From the NCBI RefSeq assembly GCF_022819085.1, contig NZ_JALHAG010000001.1, positions 517,395-581,394 of the forward strand: 64,000 nt of DNA. The letters are read 5' to 3'. The DNA comes from Planococcus ruber (lineage in GTDB: Bacteria > Bacillota > Bacilli > Bacillales_A > Planococcaceae). Position numbers and translations under genes: made by a program. Of the stretch, positions 18,670-25,844 are shown one piece after another; position 1 is the first letter of the stretch, and every line of letters starts with the position of its first letter. The notes beneath the pieces were generated by a model. That model searched no databases, had not been told where the DNA came from, and was given only the letters and a program-made list of their open reading frames with translations.

Positions 18670-18869
18670 CGGAATTCCTCCTTTCCTGCTACTCAATAAT
18701 ACGTTTCAATATGCAAAAAGTTTCAGTTATTTGCTTAACTCCCTTCCATTTTACAGCGAAGGCAAAAGCAATACAAACTTTGCGGGCTAAAGCAGGGAAG
18801 ATTCGAAATACTGGACAAGCGCCGAAAAATTTGGCAAAATGCATAGTAGAGAAATGGAGTGGCCGGTGC

Positions 18870-19166
18870 ATGCATGAAGTGGTTTACATGAAAGCGGAGT
18901 TTGAACCGTGGTGGATGTTCGAAGAATGGGAAGAAAAAGTTCTTTCCCGCAAAACATTTTCGAGCAAAGTTGAAGCGCGGAAATATTGGGATGGATTGGT
19001 GGAAGAGCTTAGGCGCAACTATCCCTTAAGTGAAATCCGGGAACCGGCGTTTGCTGCGTTTTGGCGCGAAGGCGAAATCGAGTATTGCGAATCATGCGAT
19101 GACGATATGCAGATGTATTACGGATTGCTTTGGCTGGAAAATGGCAGCACAATAAAAAGTTTTTAG
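18870..19166 (+). CDS. DUF1033 family protein
   Basis: 98 residues, soluble and acidic with many aromatics. The opening VVYMKAEFEPWWMFEEWEE is the signature I associate with the Firmicutes DUF1033 family, whose function is unknown. The frame is open back to 18711, but ATG 18870 with GGAGTGG upstream fits the family start. It is monocistronic. The strong cold-shock promoter begins 7 nt after its stop codon, so the spacing is tight. Confidence 0.78.
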   Translation: MHEVVYMKAEFEPWWMFEEWEEKVLSRKTFSSKVEARKYWDGLVEELRRNYPLSEIREPAFAAFWREGEIEYCESCDDDMQMYYGLLWLENGSTIKSF

Positions 19167-19172
19167 ATTTAT

Positions 19173-19200
19173 TTGACTTTTCTAATTTGCTTGCTATAAT
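19173..19200 (+). promoter_or_regulatory. Strong sigma-A promoter of the cold-shock gene
   Basis: TTGACT (19173-19178), a 16-bp spacer and consensus TATAAT (19195-19200). Transcription would begin near 19207, giving an unusually long leader of about 160 nt before the start codon at 19370. Confidence 0.8.
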
Positions 19201-19265
19201 GAATATATAGCACTAAGATGTTTGACGAAGTTAAAATCAGATTTCACCAGCAACAGCTATTCACC

Positions 19266-19308
19266 TATTCAAAAAAGTGATCAGCACGTTATGGTACTTT
19301 TTTGAATA
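19266..19308 (+). promoter_or_regulatory. Large hairpin in the cold-shock mRNA leader
   Basis: A 13-bp perfect inverted repeat (19266-19278 with 19296-19308, core TTCAAAAAAGT/ACTTTTTTGAA) with a 17-nt loop lies inside the long leader, followed by a smaller repeat TATGGAA-A-TTCCATA (19322-19336) just before the ribosome binding site. The stem is A-U rich and could open or close with temperature. Confidence 0.6.
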
Positions 19309-19369
19309 TGTGAATTTTTTTTATGGAAATTCCATATTGCAAATTTTTTATCTACAGGAGGTAGTACAC

Positions 19370-19570
19370 ATGCAACAAGGTACAGTTAAATGGTTCAACT
19401 CAGAAAAAGGTTTCGGTTTTATCGAAGTTGAAGGCGGAGATGACGTATTCGTTCACTTCTCAGCGATCCAAGGCGAAGGCTTTAAAACGCTTGACGAAGG
19501 ACAAAAAGTTGAGTTTGAAGTAGAGGAAGGCAACCGCGGACCTCAAGCTACAAATGTTACTAAACTATAA
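19370..19570 (+). CDS. Major cold-shock protein (CspA/CspB family)
   Basis: 66-residue single-stranded nucleic-acid-binding OB-fold protein acting as an RNA chaperone during cold shock and growth. RNP1 (KGFGFI, residues 13-18) and RNP2 (VFVHFS, 26-31) are complete, and the [15 protein letters not shown] opening is typical. ATG 19370 has AGGAGGTAG 8 nt upstream; the frame is open further upstream into the leader but without a ribosome binding site. The strong promoter, long structured leader and own terminator make this a self-contained, post-transcriptionally controlled unit. Confidence 0.96.
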   Translation: MQQGTVKWFNSEKGFGFIEVEGGDDVFVHFSAIQGEGFKTLDEGQKVEFEVEEGNRGPQATNVTKL

Positions 19571-19575
19571 TCTCC

Positions 19576-19608
19576 AAGAACCGCTCATCTGATGGGCGGT
19601 TCTTTTTT
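19576..19608 (+). terminator. Terminator after the cold-shock gene
   Basis: AAGAACCGCTCAT pairs with the GATGGGCGGTTCTT side, followed by TTTTTT. Confidence 0.88.
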
Positions 19609-19671
19609 GCTTAAAATTAATTTCTTTATATTCGGAATTATCCGTATTTATTTTTTATGAAAGTGCCCTTT

Positions 19672-19698
19672 GTTTAAGTTACGATGTGTTTTGGGTAT
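19672..19698 (+). promoter_or_regulatory. Candidate sigma-B promoter
   Basis: GTTTAA (19672-19677), 15 bp, GGGTAT (19693-19698): both hexamers equal the B. subtilis general-stress consensus; the spacer is about 1 bp longer than typical. It lies 43 bp before the second cold-shock-domain gene, and no competing sigma-A promoter is obvious. Confidence 0.55.
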
Positions 19699-19740
19699 AA
19701 ATGAGATAGGCATAGATGAACTTGAACAGGAGGGAATAGA

Positions 19741-19983
19741 ATGGCCGGATCAAACGATATGCAAAATACGGAAGACCTAAGAGGCGTAATTGTCTCTTTT
19801 GACACAGCAAAAGGCTTTGGCTATATAAAAGGCGATAATGGAGAAATGTTCTTCACGCATGCCAAGCATACGGATACTGATGACGTATCGAATTTCAAAG
19901 AAGGCATGATCGTCAACTTTATCGCGGTTGACGGAGCGCCCGGAAAAGAAAGAATCGCCACGAATATTACAATGGATTTCTAA
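19741..19983 (+). CDS. Divergent cold-shock-domain protein
   Basis: 80 residues with one CSD-like OB fold: the RNP1-like segment KGFGYIKG is intact, while RNP2 is altered to MFFTHA. A 13-residue polar N-terminal extension precedes the domain. It is expected to bind nucleic acid, probably with different specificity from the classical Csp upstream. CAGGAGGG precedes ATG 19741, and the promoter region contains a sigma-B-like site. The DUF1232 gene follows 45 nt later and may share the transcript. Confidence 0.8.
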   Translation: MAGSNDMQNTEDLRGVIVSFDTAKGFGYIKGDNGEMFFTHAKHTDTDDVSNFKEGMIVNFIAVDGAPGKERIATNITMDF

Positions 19984-20028
19984 ATTTTCTCGTACTAAAA
20001 ATTTCTGTGCGAAAAAGGAGATAGTTCT

Positions 20029-20505
20029 ATGACGGATGCTTATTTAAAGAAACCGCTGCCATCGGTAGATGAGCAGAAGGACTTCTACCAACAGCTGCGG
20101 AGCAGGATTGAACATTGGCTTGAAAACAAATCAGGGCCACTCAGCCGCTTCAGCAAATACCTCTTATTTGCGCCGGACCTTTTCCATTTGCTGACGAAAT
20201 TGATGCTGGACAGCCGCATCGATTCCAAAAACAAAGGCATGGTAGGTGCCGGGATTCTCTACTTTATCGCACCGATTGATTTCTTGCCGGAATTTATCGT
20301 AGGGCCGGGAGGTTTCCTGGATGACGTGGTGGTAGCGGTTTTCGTTATTAACACGCTGCTCAACAAATTCCCGATCGAAGTCATCGAAGAACATTGGGCC
20401 GGCGACGACGAACTGTTGTCCGTTGTCCGCGGCATATCCAATTCAGGCAATAAATTCGTTTCCAAATTGCCGGCTGGCCGTTTAGTGAAGCGTTTCATGA
20501 AATAA
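20029..20505 (+). CDS. YkvA family protein (DUF1232)
   Basis: 158 residues. The DUF1232 core is clear: GMVGAGILYFIAPIDFLPEF, then a hydrophobic FLDDVVVAVFVINTLL segment, so it is probably membrane-associated. An N-terminal helical region and a basic C-terminal tail flank the core. The molecular function is unknown. AAAAAGGAGATAG precedes ATG 20029. It shares orientation and proximity with the sigma-B-like promoter unit upstream, and is closed by a very stable terminator. A second DUF1232 domain in this window is fused to an XRE regulator (45383-46042). Confidence 0.83.
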   Translation: MTDAYLKKPLPSVDEQKDFYQQLRSRIEHWLENKSGPLSRFSKYLLFAPDLFHLLTKLMLDSRIDSKNKGMVGAGILYFIAPIDFLPEFIVGPGGFLDDVVVAVFVINTLLNKFPIEVIEEHWAGDDELLSVVRGISNSGNKFVSKLPAGRLVKRFMK

Positions 20506-20523
20506 AAACAGATTGCATAGGCG

Positions 20524-20570
20524 AACCGCAGGCAGCTCCGTGTATTCGGAGCTGCCTGCGGTTTTTATTT
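20524..20570 (+). terminator. Very stable terminator after the DUF1232 gene
   Basis: A 17-bp perfect stem (20524-20540 with 20547-20563), 6-nt loop, then TTTTTATTT. Confidence 0.92.
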
Positions 20571-20598
20571 TGGCCGACGGGAGAGCAGTAATTTTGCC

Positions 20599-20718
20599 GA
20601 ACGCGCGCAAACTTCTGCGAACGCGCGCAAATTCTCCTGAGCGAGCGCATTTCTTTCTGAACGCGCATATTTCTATTTAAGCGCGCGCAAATTCGTTTGA
20701 ACGCACACAAACCTATCA
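20599..20718. repeat. Six-unit tandem repeat with exact 20-bp period
   Basis: Units begin at 20599, 20619, 20639, 20659, 20679 and 20699, with consensus GAACGCGCGCAAATTCTNCT. The GAACGCGCGCAAA half is best conserved; the pyrimidine-rich half varies. The array occupies the gap between a plus-strand terminator and the minus-strand ABC-F terminator and encodes nothing plausible. The fixed 20-bp spacing places each unit on nearly the same DNA face. Confidence 0.85.
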
Positions 20719-20736
20719 TTTTAATATCAAGACATA

Positions 20737-20768
20737 GAAAAACCGCCTCTCCCGACGAGAGGCGGTTT
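20737..20768 (-). terminator. Terminator after the ABC-F gene
   Basis: An 11-bp perfect stem AACCGCCTCTC/GAGAGGCGGTT with a 5-nt loop, and a T-run on the minus strand. Confidence 0.88.
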
Positions 20769-20775
20769 AAAATCA

Positions 20776-22383
20776 TTAGTTGGTGATGCCTTGAGCTTCT
20801 TTCCATTCCAGGAATTCATCGTAGCTCAATTGCTTGTCAAGGATGGAGCCGTCTTCACGGATTTCGATGACGCGGTTCGCAACCGTTTGGATAAACTGAT
20901 GGTCATGTGAAGTGAAGACCATCGCGCCTTTGAAAGCGATCATGCCGTTGTTGAGCGCTTGGATGGATTCAAGATCCAAGTGGTTTGTCGGCTCATCCAA
21001 AAGCAAAACGTTCGCGTGCGAAAGCATCATTTTTGAAAGCATGCAGCGCACTTTTTCGCCACCGGAAAGGACCGATGGCTTCTTTTTCACTTCTTCGCCG
21101 GAGAAGAGCATTCTGCCGAGGAAGCCGCGAAGGAAAGTTTCGCTTTCGTCTTCCGGCGAGTATTGGCGCAGCCAATCAACTAACGATTGTTCGCTGCCTT
21201 CGAAATACGCCGTGTTGTCGATCGGCAAATAAGCGCGTGAAGTCGTCACGCCCCAGGAAATCGTACCTGCAGCCGGCTCGTCTTCTTCAGCCAAAATGCG
21301 GAGAAGAGCGGATTTTGCAAGCGGATCGCCGATCAAGACGATTTTGTCTTCTTTGTTCATATTGAAGCTGATGTTATTCAGCAATTGATTGCCGTCTACA
21401 GTTTGGCTCACGTCGCGAACCGTCAACACGTCATTGCCGATCTCGCGGCCGATCGTGAAGTTGACGAACGGATATTTGCGGGAAGAAGGGCGGATATCAT
21501 CCAGCTCGATTTTATCGAGCATTTTCTTCCGTGACGTCGCTTGCTTCGATTTGGAAGCATTTGCGGAGAAACGGGCGATAAACGCTTGAAGTTCTTTGAT
21601 CTTCTCTTCTTTTTTCGCATTTTGGTCGCTTGCAAGGCGTGTTGCCAATTGGCTCGATTCGTACCAGAAGTCGTAGTTTCCTACATACAATTGGATTTTG
21701 CCGAAATCGAGATCCGCAATATGTGTGCAGACTTTGTTCAGGAAGTGGCGGTCATGCGAGACGACGATGACGGTATTCTCAAAGTTGATCAAGAATTCTT
21801 CCAGCCATTTGATGGCATTCAAGTCCAAATGGTTCGTCGGCTCATCCAGAAGAAGGACGTCCGGCTTGCCGAATAGGGCTTGGGCAAGCAATACTTTTAC
21901 TTTATCGGAACCGGAAAGTTCCGCCATTTTTTTGTCATGGAGGTTTTCAGAAATGCCAAGGCCCTGCAGCAAAATGGCCGCTTCCGATTCAGCTTCCCAA
22001 CCGTTCAATTCAGCGAATTCGCCTTCGAGTTCAGCAGCGCGCATGCCGTCTTCATCAGAGAAATCTTCTTTCATGTAAATCGCATTTTTTTCAGCCATGA
22101 TATCATAGAGTTTTTTATGGCCCATAATGACCGTTTCCAGAACGGCGTGCTCTTCGTATTCGAAGTGGTCCTGCTTGAGTACAGCCAGGCGTTCGCCTGA
22201 ACCCATAGCTACATGGCCGCTTTGCGCTTCCAATTCGCCAGACAGGATCTTAATGAACGTGGATTTACCCGCACCGTTTGCGCCGATTAATCCGTAGCAG
22301 TTGCCGGGATTGAATTGAATATTGACATCTTCGAAAAGTTTACGGTCGCCAAAGCGAAGACTTACATCATTTACAGCTATCAT
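20776..22383 (-). CDS. ykpA: ABC-F family ATPase (YkpA/YbiT type)
   Basis: Soluble translation-associated ATPase with two ABC domains and no membrane segments, 535 residues. Walker A GANGAGKST (first domain) is intact; the second P-loop reads GDPLAKSAL and is degenerate, as in some YbiT/YkpA members. Both DEPTNHLDL Walker B segments and two signature regions (ELSGSDKVKVLLA and LSGGEKVRCMLS) are present, with a charged linker between the domains. AGGAGGTACGTTTAA precedes ATG 22383. ABC-F proteins bind the ribosomal E site; the substrate stall is unknown. It could be mistaken for EttA, but length and linker favour YbiT/YkpA. Confidence 0.92.
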   Translation of the reverse strand: MIAVNDVSLRFGDRKLFEDVNIQFNPGNCYGLIGANGAGKSTFIKILSGELEAQSGHVAMGSGERLAVLKQDHFEYEEHAVLETVIMGHKKLYDIMAEKNAIYMKEDFSDEDGMRAAELEGEFAELNGWEAESEAAILLQGLGISENLHDKKMAELSGSDKVKVLLAQALFGKPDVLLLDEPTNHLDLNAIKWLEEFLINFENTVIVVSHDRHFLNKVCTHIADLDFGKIQLYVGNYDFWYESSQLATRLASDQNAKKEEKIKELQAFIARFSANASKSKQATSRKKMLDKIELDDIRPSSRKYPFVNFTIGREIGNDVLTVRDVSQTVDGNQLLNNISFNMNKEDKIVLIGDPLAKSALLRILAEEDEPAAGTISWGVTTSRAYLPIDNTAYFEGSEQSLVDWLRQYSPEDESETFLRGFLGRMLFSGEEVKKKPSVLSGGEKVRCMLSKMMLSHANVLLLDEPTNHLDLESIQALNNGMIAFKGAMVFTSHDHQFIQTVANRVIEIREDGSILDKQLSYDEFLEWKEAQGITN

Positions 22384-22489
22384 TTAAACGTACCTCCTAA
22401 ATTTCACAATAAGAAGAGTATACCACGAATCCCGTCAAAATCGATAGCAATCACTTGCAGTCTAGGATAAACTTAAAGCATTGTGTATT

Positions 22490-22723
22490 TTATTTGTATT
22501 TGCGCAATTTATAGGCATCAAGCAATCCGAGATCCTTGTTCAGCAAATACTCCATCTTCACATAATCTTTGCGTTCTGGAATATGTTCTTTCGTCAGGCC
22601 TTTCATCGAAAAGATGAAATAATAGCCGCCGATTTGCCGGAACAGCACCACCACGTGCGGAAATTCATCGAATATCGCTTTAATATTATATCGTTTTGCG
22701 TAGCTCCAGTTTACAAGTTTCAT
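22490..22723 (-). CDS. Small hypothetical protein
   Basis: 77 residues, basic and aromatic-rich, with a central beta-like stretch (HVVVLFRQIGGYYFIFSMKG). No family is recognised. GAAAGGCGGG lies upstream of ATG 22723 and the gene fits neatly between the ABC-F and MFS genes, reading away from the latter. No terminator is obvious. It is called mainly from its start context and typical composition. Confidence 0.6.
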   Translation of the reverse strand: MKLVNWSYAKRYNIKAIFDEFPHVVVLFRQIGGYYFIFSMKGLTKEHIPERKDYVKMEYLLNKDLGLLDAYKLRKYK

Positions 22724-22812
22724 TGGATGACCCGCCTTTCAACCTTCATTTTAATAAAATCTTGCGGGGAACACAAGTTTGTGTATGCCCGATGCGAAAG
22801 GGGAATAAAATT

Positions 22813-23997
22813 ATGGCTGCTTTGCAGAAGAAATCTGCGCTCGGCTTGATGGTCATGGCCATCTTTTTTGTGTCTTTGAATTTGAGGCCGGCCATTTCAT
22901 CTGTTGGGCCGGTGCTTGAAATCATCCGTACGGATCTCGGCTTGAGCAATAGCCAGGTCAGTTTGCTGACATCGATTCCAGTGTTTTGCATGGGCTTGTT
23001 TGCTCCGCTTGCTGTCGTCTTCAACCGGAAATTCGGGATGAAGCGTTCAGTGGCCTTTTTAATCGTGGTCATCGGCGCTTTGACTTTTGTTCGAGGTCTT
23101 GCTCCGACATTTGCCGTGCTGTTAGCCAGTTCGTTTTTCATCGGCTTGTCGATCGCAATTATCAGTCCGTTGATTTCTGCGATGATCAAACGGAATTTCC
23201 CGACAAAAACCACGTCTTTGATCGGCGTCTATTCTTTTGGTTTGGGTCTCGGCGCTACGTTATCAACCGGTTTTACCGGCGTTTTCTACACATGGACGGA
23301 TTGGCCGCTCGCCCTTGCCAGCTGGGGAGCGCTGGCAGTCATCGCGTTAATTCTTTGGTTCCGGGTCAACGAACCGAAAAGCGATGGGTTGGAAGATGAT
23401 TTAACTGTTGGCCCGGGAAATTCTCCATGGAAAAATCGCCGTGCCTGGTACATGCTGGTGTTTTTCGGCCTTCAATCGGCCTTGTTTTTTTCGATGATTA
23501 CGTGGCTTGCGCCGATTCTCATTGAAAAAGGAATGACGGTATTGGCTGCCAGTGCTGTGCTCACCGTCATGACTTCCGTTCAATTGGTCGGGAATTTATC
23601 GATTCCGGCGCTTTTGGCGAAATTTCCGAGCCGTTTGTTTTGGACGATGGTCAGCCTTCTTTTCGGAGCATCTGGCATAGGACTTCTCATGATGGATCAG
23701 TTAGTGCTCGCATGGCCAGCAGCCGTTTGCCTTGGCTTTACGTTAGGCGGGTTGTTCCCCATAGCCCTGTTGATGCCGCTTGATGAAAACGAGCGGGCGG
23801 ACGATGTAAACAGCTGGACATCGATGATCCAAGGGGGAGGGTATGTCATTTCCAGTATCATGCCGTTTAGCGTCGGCTTCTTTTACGACCGCTTCGGAAG
23901 CCACGATTTGACCTTAATTCTCTTTATGAGCTATATCGTGCTGCTCGCGGTATTCGCCATTCTGTTAAGCAAACGAAAAAAAGCACTCACAACTTGA
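22813..23997 (+). CDS. CynX/NimT family MFS transporter
   Basis: 394-residue twelve-helix major facilitator of the cyanate/2-nitroimidazole group, which likely exports or imports small organic anions. The FVSLNLRPAISSVGPVL opening of TM1 and LSNSQVSLLTSIPVFCMGLFAP of TM2 are hallmarks of CynX/YycB relatives. The frame is open 39 codons further upstream, but GAAAGGGG spaced before ATG 22813 and the family start decide for the shorter form. A HAD nucleotidase gene follows 24 nt after the stop and could be co-transcribed. The substrate is unknown. Confidence 0.87.
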   Translation: MAALQKKSALGLMVMAIFFVSLNLRPAISSVGPVLEIIRTDLGLSNSQVSLLTSIPVFCMGLFAPLAVVFNRKFGMKRSVAFLIVVIGALTFVRGLAPTFAVLLASSFFIGLSIAIISPLISAMIKRNFPTKTTSLIGVYSFGLGLGATLSTGFTGVFYTWTDWPLALASWGALAVIALILWFRVNEPKSDGLEDDLTVGPGNSPWKNRRAWYMLVFFGLQSALFFSMITWLAPILIEKGMTVLAASAVLTVMTSVQLVGNLSIPALLAKFPSRLFWTMVSLLFGASGIGLLMMDQLVLAWPAAVCLGFTLGGLFPIALLMPLDENERADDVNSWTSMIQGGGYVISSIMPFSVGFFYDRFGSHDLTLILFMSYIVLLAVFAILLSKRKKALTT

Positions 23998-24021
23998 AAT
24001 CGCGTAAAGGAGAAATAAAAG

Positions 24022-24720
24022 ATGAAATATGAAGTGGTTTTATTTGATATTGATGATACCTTGCTCGATTTTCCGGCAACTGAAAAGGCAGCTTTACATA
24101 ATACTTTTATGGAATATAAAATGCCGAAAGGCTTCGCAGATTATCATGCGAGCTACCGGGAAATCAGCAGCGTTCTATGGAAGGATCTCGAAGAAGGAAC
24201 GCTTACTTTGCCGGAACTTGGCGTCGAACGGTTTCAACGCTTGTTTGCCCACCATGAAGTGGCAGTCGATCCGCAGCTTTTCAGCCAATCGTATTTAACG
24301 CATCTCGGCAACGAAACGCATTTGATTGAAGGGGCAGTTGAGCTATGCCAATCCCTTGAAGATTGCCGGCTCGCCATCATCACAAATGGATTTGGCCAAG
24401 TCCAGAAGATGAGGCTCCAAAATTCACCGCTTGCCGATCTTTTTGAACACATTATCGTGTCGGAAGAAACCGGATTCCAAAAACCGCAGCCTGGAATTTT
24501 CGAGTATGCATTTGGAAAGCTGGAAGGGGCAGAAAAAGAGAAAGCATTGATCGTGGGAGATTCCCTTTCTTCAGACATCCGGGGCGGCAACAATTACGGC
24601 ATTGCAACTTGCTGGTTTAATCCGCAGCATAAGAAAAATGAAACCGGGATCAAGCCAACCTATGAAATCCATTCCTTAAAGGAAGTGGAAGGGATCGTCA
24701 AAGGGCTAGCCGACGAGTAA
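24022..24720 (+). CDS. YjjG/YfnB family noncanonical pyrimidine nucleotidase (HAD)
   Basis: HAD-superfamily phosphatase, 232 residues, expected to hydrolyse nucleoside monophosphates and so help clear modified pyrimidines. Motif I is DIDDTLLDF (nucleophile Asp9 and acid/base Asp11), motif II ITNGF, motif III lysine in GFQKPQPGIFEYA, and motif IV VGDSLSSDIRGG. The cap domain is inserted after motif I. AAAGGAGAAATAAAAG precedes ATG 24022. It follows the MFS gene closely. Exact substrate preference cannot be read from the sequence. Confidence 0.88.
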   Translation: MKYEVVLFDIDDTLLDFPATEKAALHNTFMEYKMPKGFADYHASYREISSVLWKDLEEGTLTLPELGVERFQRLFAHHEVAVDPQLFSQSYLTHLGNETHLIEGAVELCQSLEDCRLAIITNGFGQVQKMRLQNSPLADLFEHIIVSEETGFQKPQPGIFEYAFGKLEGAEKEKALIVGDSLSSDIRGGNNYGIATCWFNPQHKKNETGIKPTYEIHSLKEVEGIVKGLADE

Positions 24721-24739
24721 TTATATAGAAGAAACAGGA

Positions 24740-24780
24740 AAACGAGCTGCTCCAAATTGGAACAGCTCGTTTCTGCTTTT
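24740..24780 (+). terminator. Terminator after the HAD gene
   Basis: AAACGAGCTG-C-TCC and GGAACAGCTCGTTT form an imperfect stem followed by CTGCTTTT. Confidence 0.7.
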
Positions 24781-24918
24781 CGGTAAAAACCCTGGATTGA
24801 AATGTTGGCCAAACGGGTTATGGGTGTTGATTGACTAATCAGGATAAGGCATTCGTTAATCCCATTTACTTCATGAATAAAGGATAGCATCACTAAATTT
24901 TCACTTCATTCCAAGTTT

Positions 24919-25032
24919 CGAAGCGGAAACCGGCGACTCCTGCGGGAATAGCGAAGTGCCGAAATCCACTTGAGCGTAAGCTCAAGTTAGTTCGGCGCGA
25001 GCCCGCGGAAAGCGTCCGGTTGAAGCGGAGGG
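24919..25032. repeat. Bacillales-type structured intergenic repeat
   Basis: In the 409-bp gap between the HAD gene and msrA, nested inverted repeats build one long hairpin: AACCGG (24928-24933) with CCGGTT (25016-25021), GCGGG (24942-24946) with CCCGC (25002-25006), GCCGAA (24958-24963) with TTCGGC (24991-24996), and ACTTGAGC-GTAA-GCTCAAGT (24968-24987) with a GNRA-type loop. The GACTCCTGCGGGAA and CCGCGGAAAGCGTCC words are ones I recall from dispersed repeats in many Bacillales genomes. GAAGCGGA occurs directly on both sides (24920 and 25022). The remaining part of the gap (24781-24918) shows no gene. Confidence 0.7.
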
Positions 25033-25095
25033 ACTTAATTAGGAAAATAACTTTTTCAATCATGCAAGGAGATACCTATTAGTCTTCAGCATCAA

Positions 25096-25130
25096 AAAAG
25101 CCGTTCCAATAAGGAACAGCTCGTTTTTTT
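25096..25130 (-). terminator. Terminator after msrA (usable in both directions)
   Basis: AGCCGTTCC (25099-25107) pairs with GGAACAGCT (25113-25121); A- and T-runs flank it on both sides. Confidence 0.75.
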
Positions 25131-25666
25131 TACTGATTCACTTTATCTTGCTCCCAAACTGCATCAAGGAATTCGTCACGCCCGGATTGTTTGCGGTCTT
25201 CCGTATAATGGTCGGGATTTTTTTTGTAGAAATCCTGGTGGTAGTCTTCTGCTGCGTAAAACGGAGCCGCATCGAGGATTTCCGTGACCACGGGTTTTTT
25301 GAAACGTCCGCTTTCATCCAGCTCGCGTTTTGTCTTCTCCGCCAATTCGCGCTGTTTTTCATTATGGACAAATATGGCCGGGCGGTAGGAAGAACCGCGG
25401 TCCTGGAATTGCCCTTCATTGTCGGTTGGATCGATCTGCTGCCAGAAAATTTCAAGCAGCTGTTCGTACGAAAAGATTTCAGGCTGGAACGTAATTTCCA
25501 CTACCTCCAAATGCCCGGTTGTTCCGGACTTCACTTGCTCATATGTAGGGTTTTCTACATGGCCTCCACTATAGCCGGAAATGACGCGTTCAATGCCGTC
25601 AAACTGGTCGAATGGCTTGACCATGCACCAGAAGCAGCCGCCTGCAAATGTCGCTTTTTCAGTCAT
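25130..25666 (-). CDS. msrA: Peptide-methionine (S)-S-oxide reductase
   Basis: Repairs oxidised methionine (S-epimer) in proteins and free methionine, using thioredoxin. 178 residues; the catalytic GCFWC motif places the sulfenic-acid cysteine at Cys11, and [25 protein letters not shown] and [11 protein letters not shown] follow as expected. There is no MsrB domain fused or adjacent. ATG 25666 with GAGGAGAAAACG upstream is chosen over 30 further upstream codons that lack family similarity. It is divergent from the LCP gene. Confidence 0.96.
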   Translation of the reverse strand: MTEKATFAGGCFWCMVKPFDQFDGIERVISGYSGGHVENPTYEQVKSGTTGHLEVVEITFQPEIFSYEQLLEIFWQQIDPTDNEGQFQDRGSSYRPAIFVHNEKQRELAEKTKRELDESGRFKKPVVTEILDAAPFYAAEDYHQDFYKKNPDHYTEDRKQSGRDEFLDAVWEQDKVNQ

Positions 25667-25780
25667 ATCGTTTTCTCCTCTCATTTCTAGGTCACAATTT
25701 CTTTTATTCAAAGCAGTTAATGAAAAAATCTTACCACTCCCACTGTTTCCGCACAATAAATATGTTTATACTAATGAAAC

Positions 25781-25807
25781 AGAAACCTATTTAAGCGGTT
25801 AGGCGTC
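25781..25807 (+). promoter_or_regulatory. Candidate ECF sigma promoter of the LCP gene
   Basis: AGAAAC (25781-25786), exactly 17 bp, CGTC (25804-25807) matches the sigma-M/sigma-X type (TGAAAC-N16/17-CGTC) with one mismatch and has the same geometry as the promoter in front of the ECF sigma gene at 47733-47759. It lies 38 bp before ATG 25845. Confidence 0.5.
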
Positions 25808-25844
25808 TCATGTAAGGTACGATTTAGAAAGGAACGTGTAGAGT

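Noticed and set aside
20599..20718. CRISPR array
   Set aside because: Units are contiguous 20-mers without unique spacers, and no cas gene is nearby.
20776..22383. EttA instead of YkpA/YbiT
   Set aside because: Length (535), degenerate second P-loop and linker region fit the YbiT/YkpA group better.
22384..22489. tRNA, rRNA or other structured RNA genes, looked for in this and the other gaps
   Set aside because: No cloverleaf or rRNA signature was found in any gap; the only clear structured RNA is the TPP riboswitch.
22481..22849. 122-residue plus-strand open frame
   Set aside because: It overlaps the minus-strand 77-residue gene and the MFS start region and lacks a ribosome binding site.
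24920..25029. Insertion sequence remnant around the 8-bp direct repeats
   Set aside because: No transposase frame or typical terminal inverted repeats; the structure fits a dispersed hairpin repeat better.
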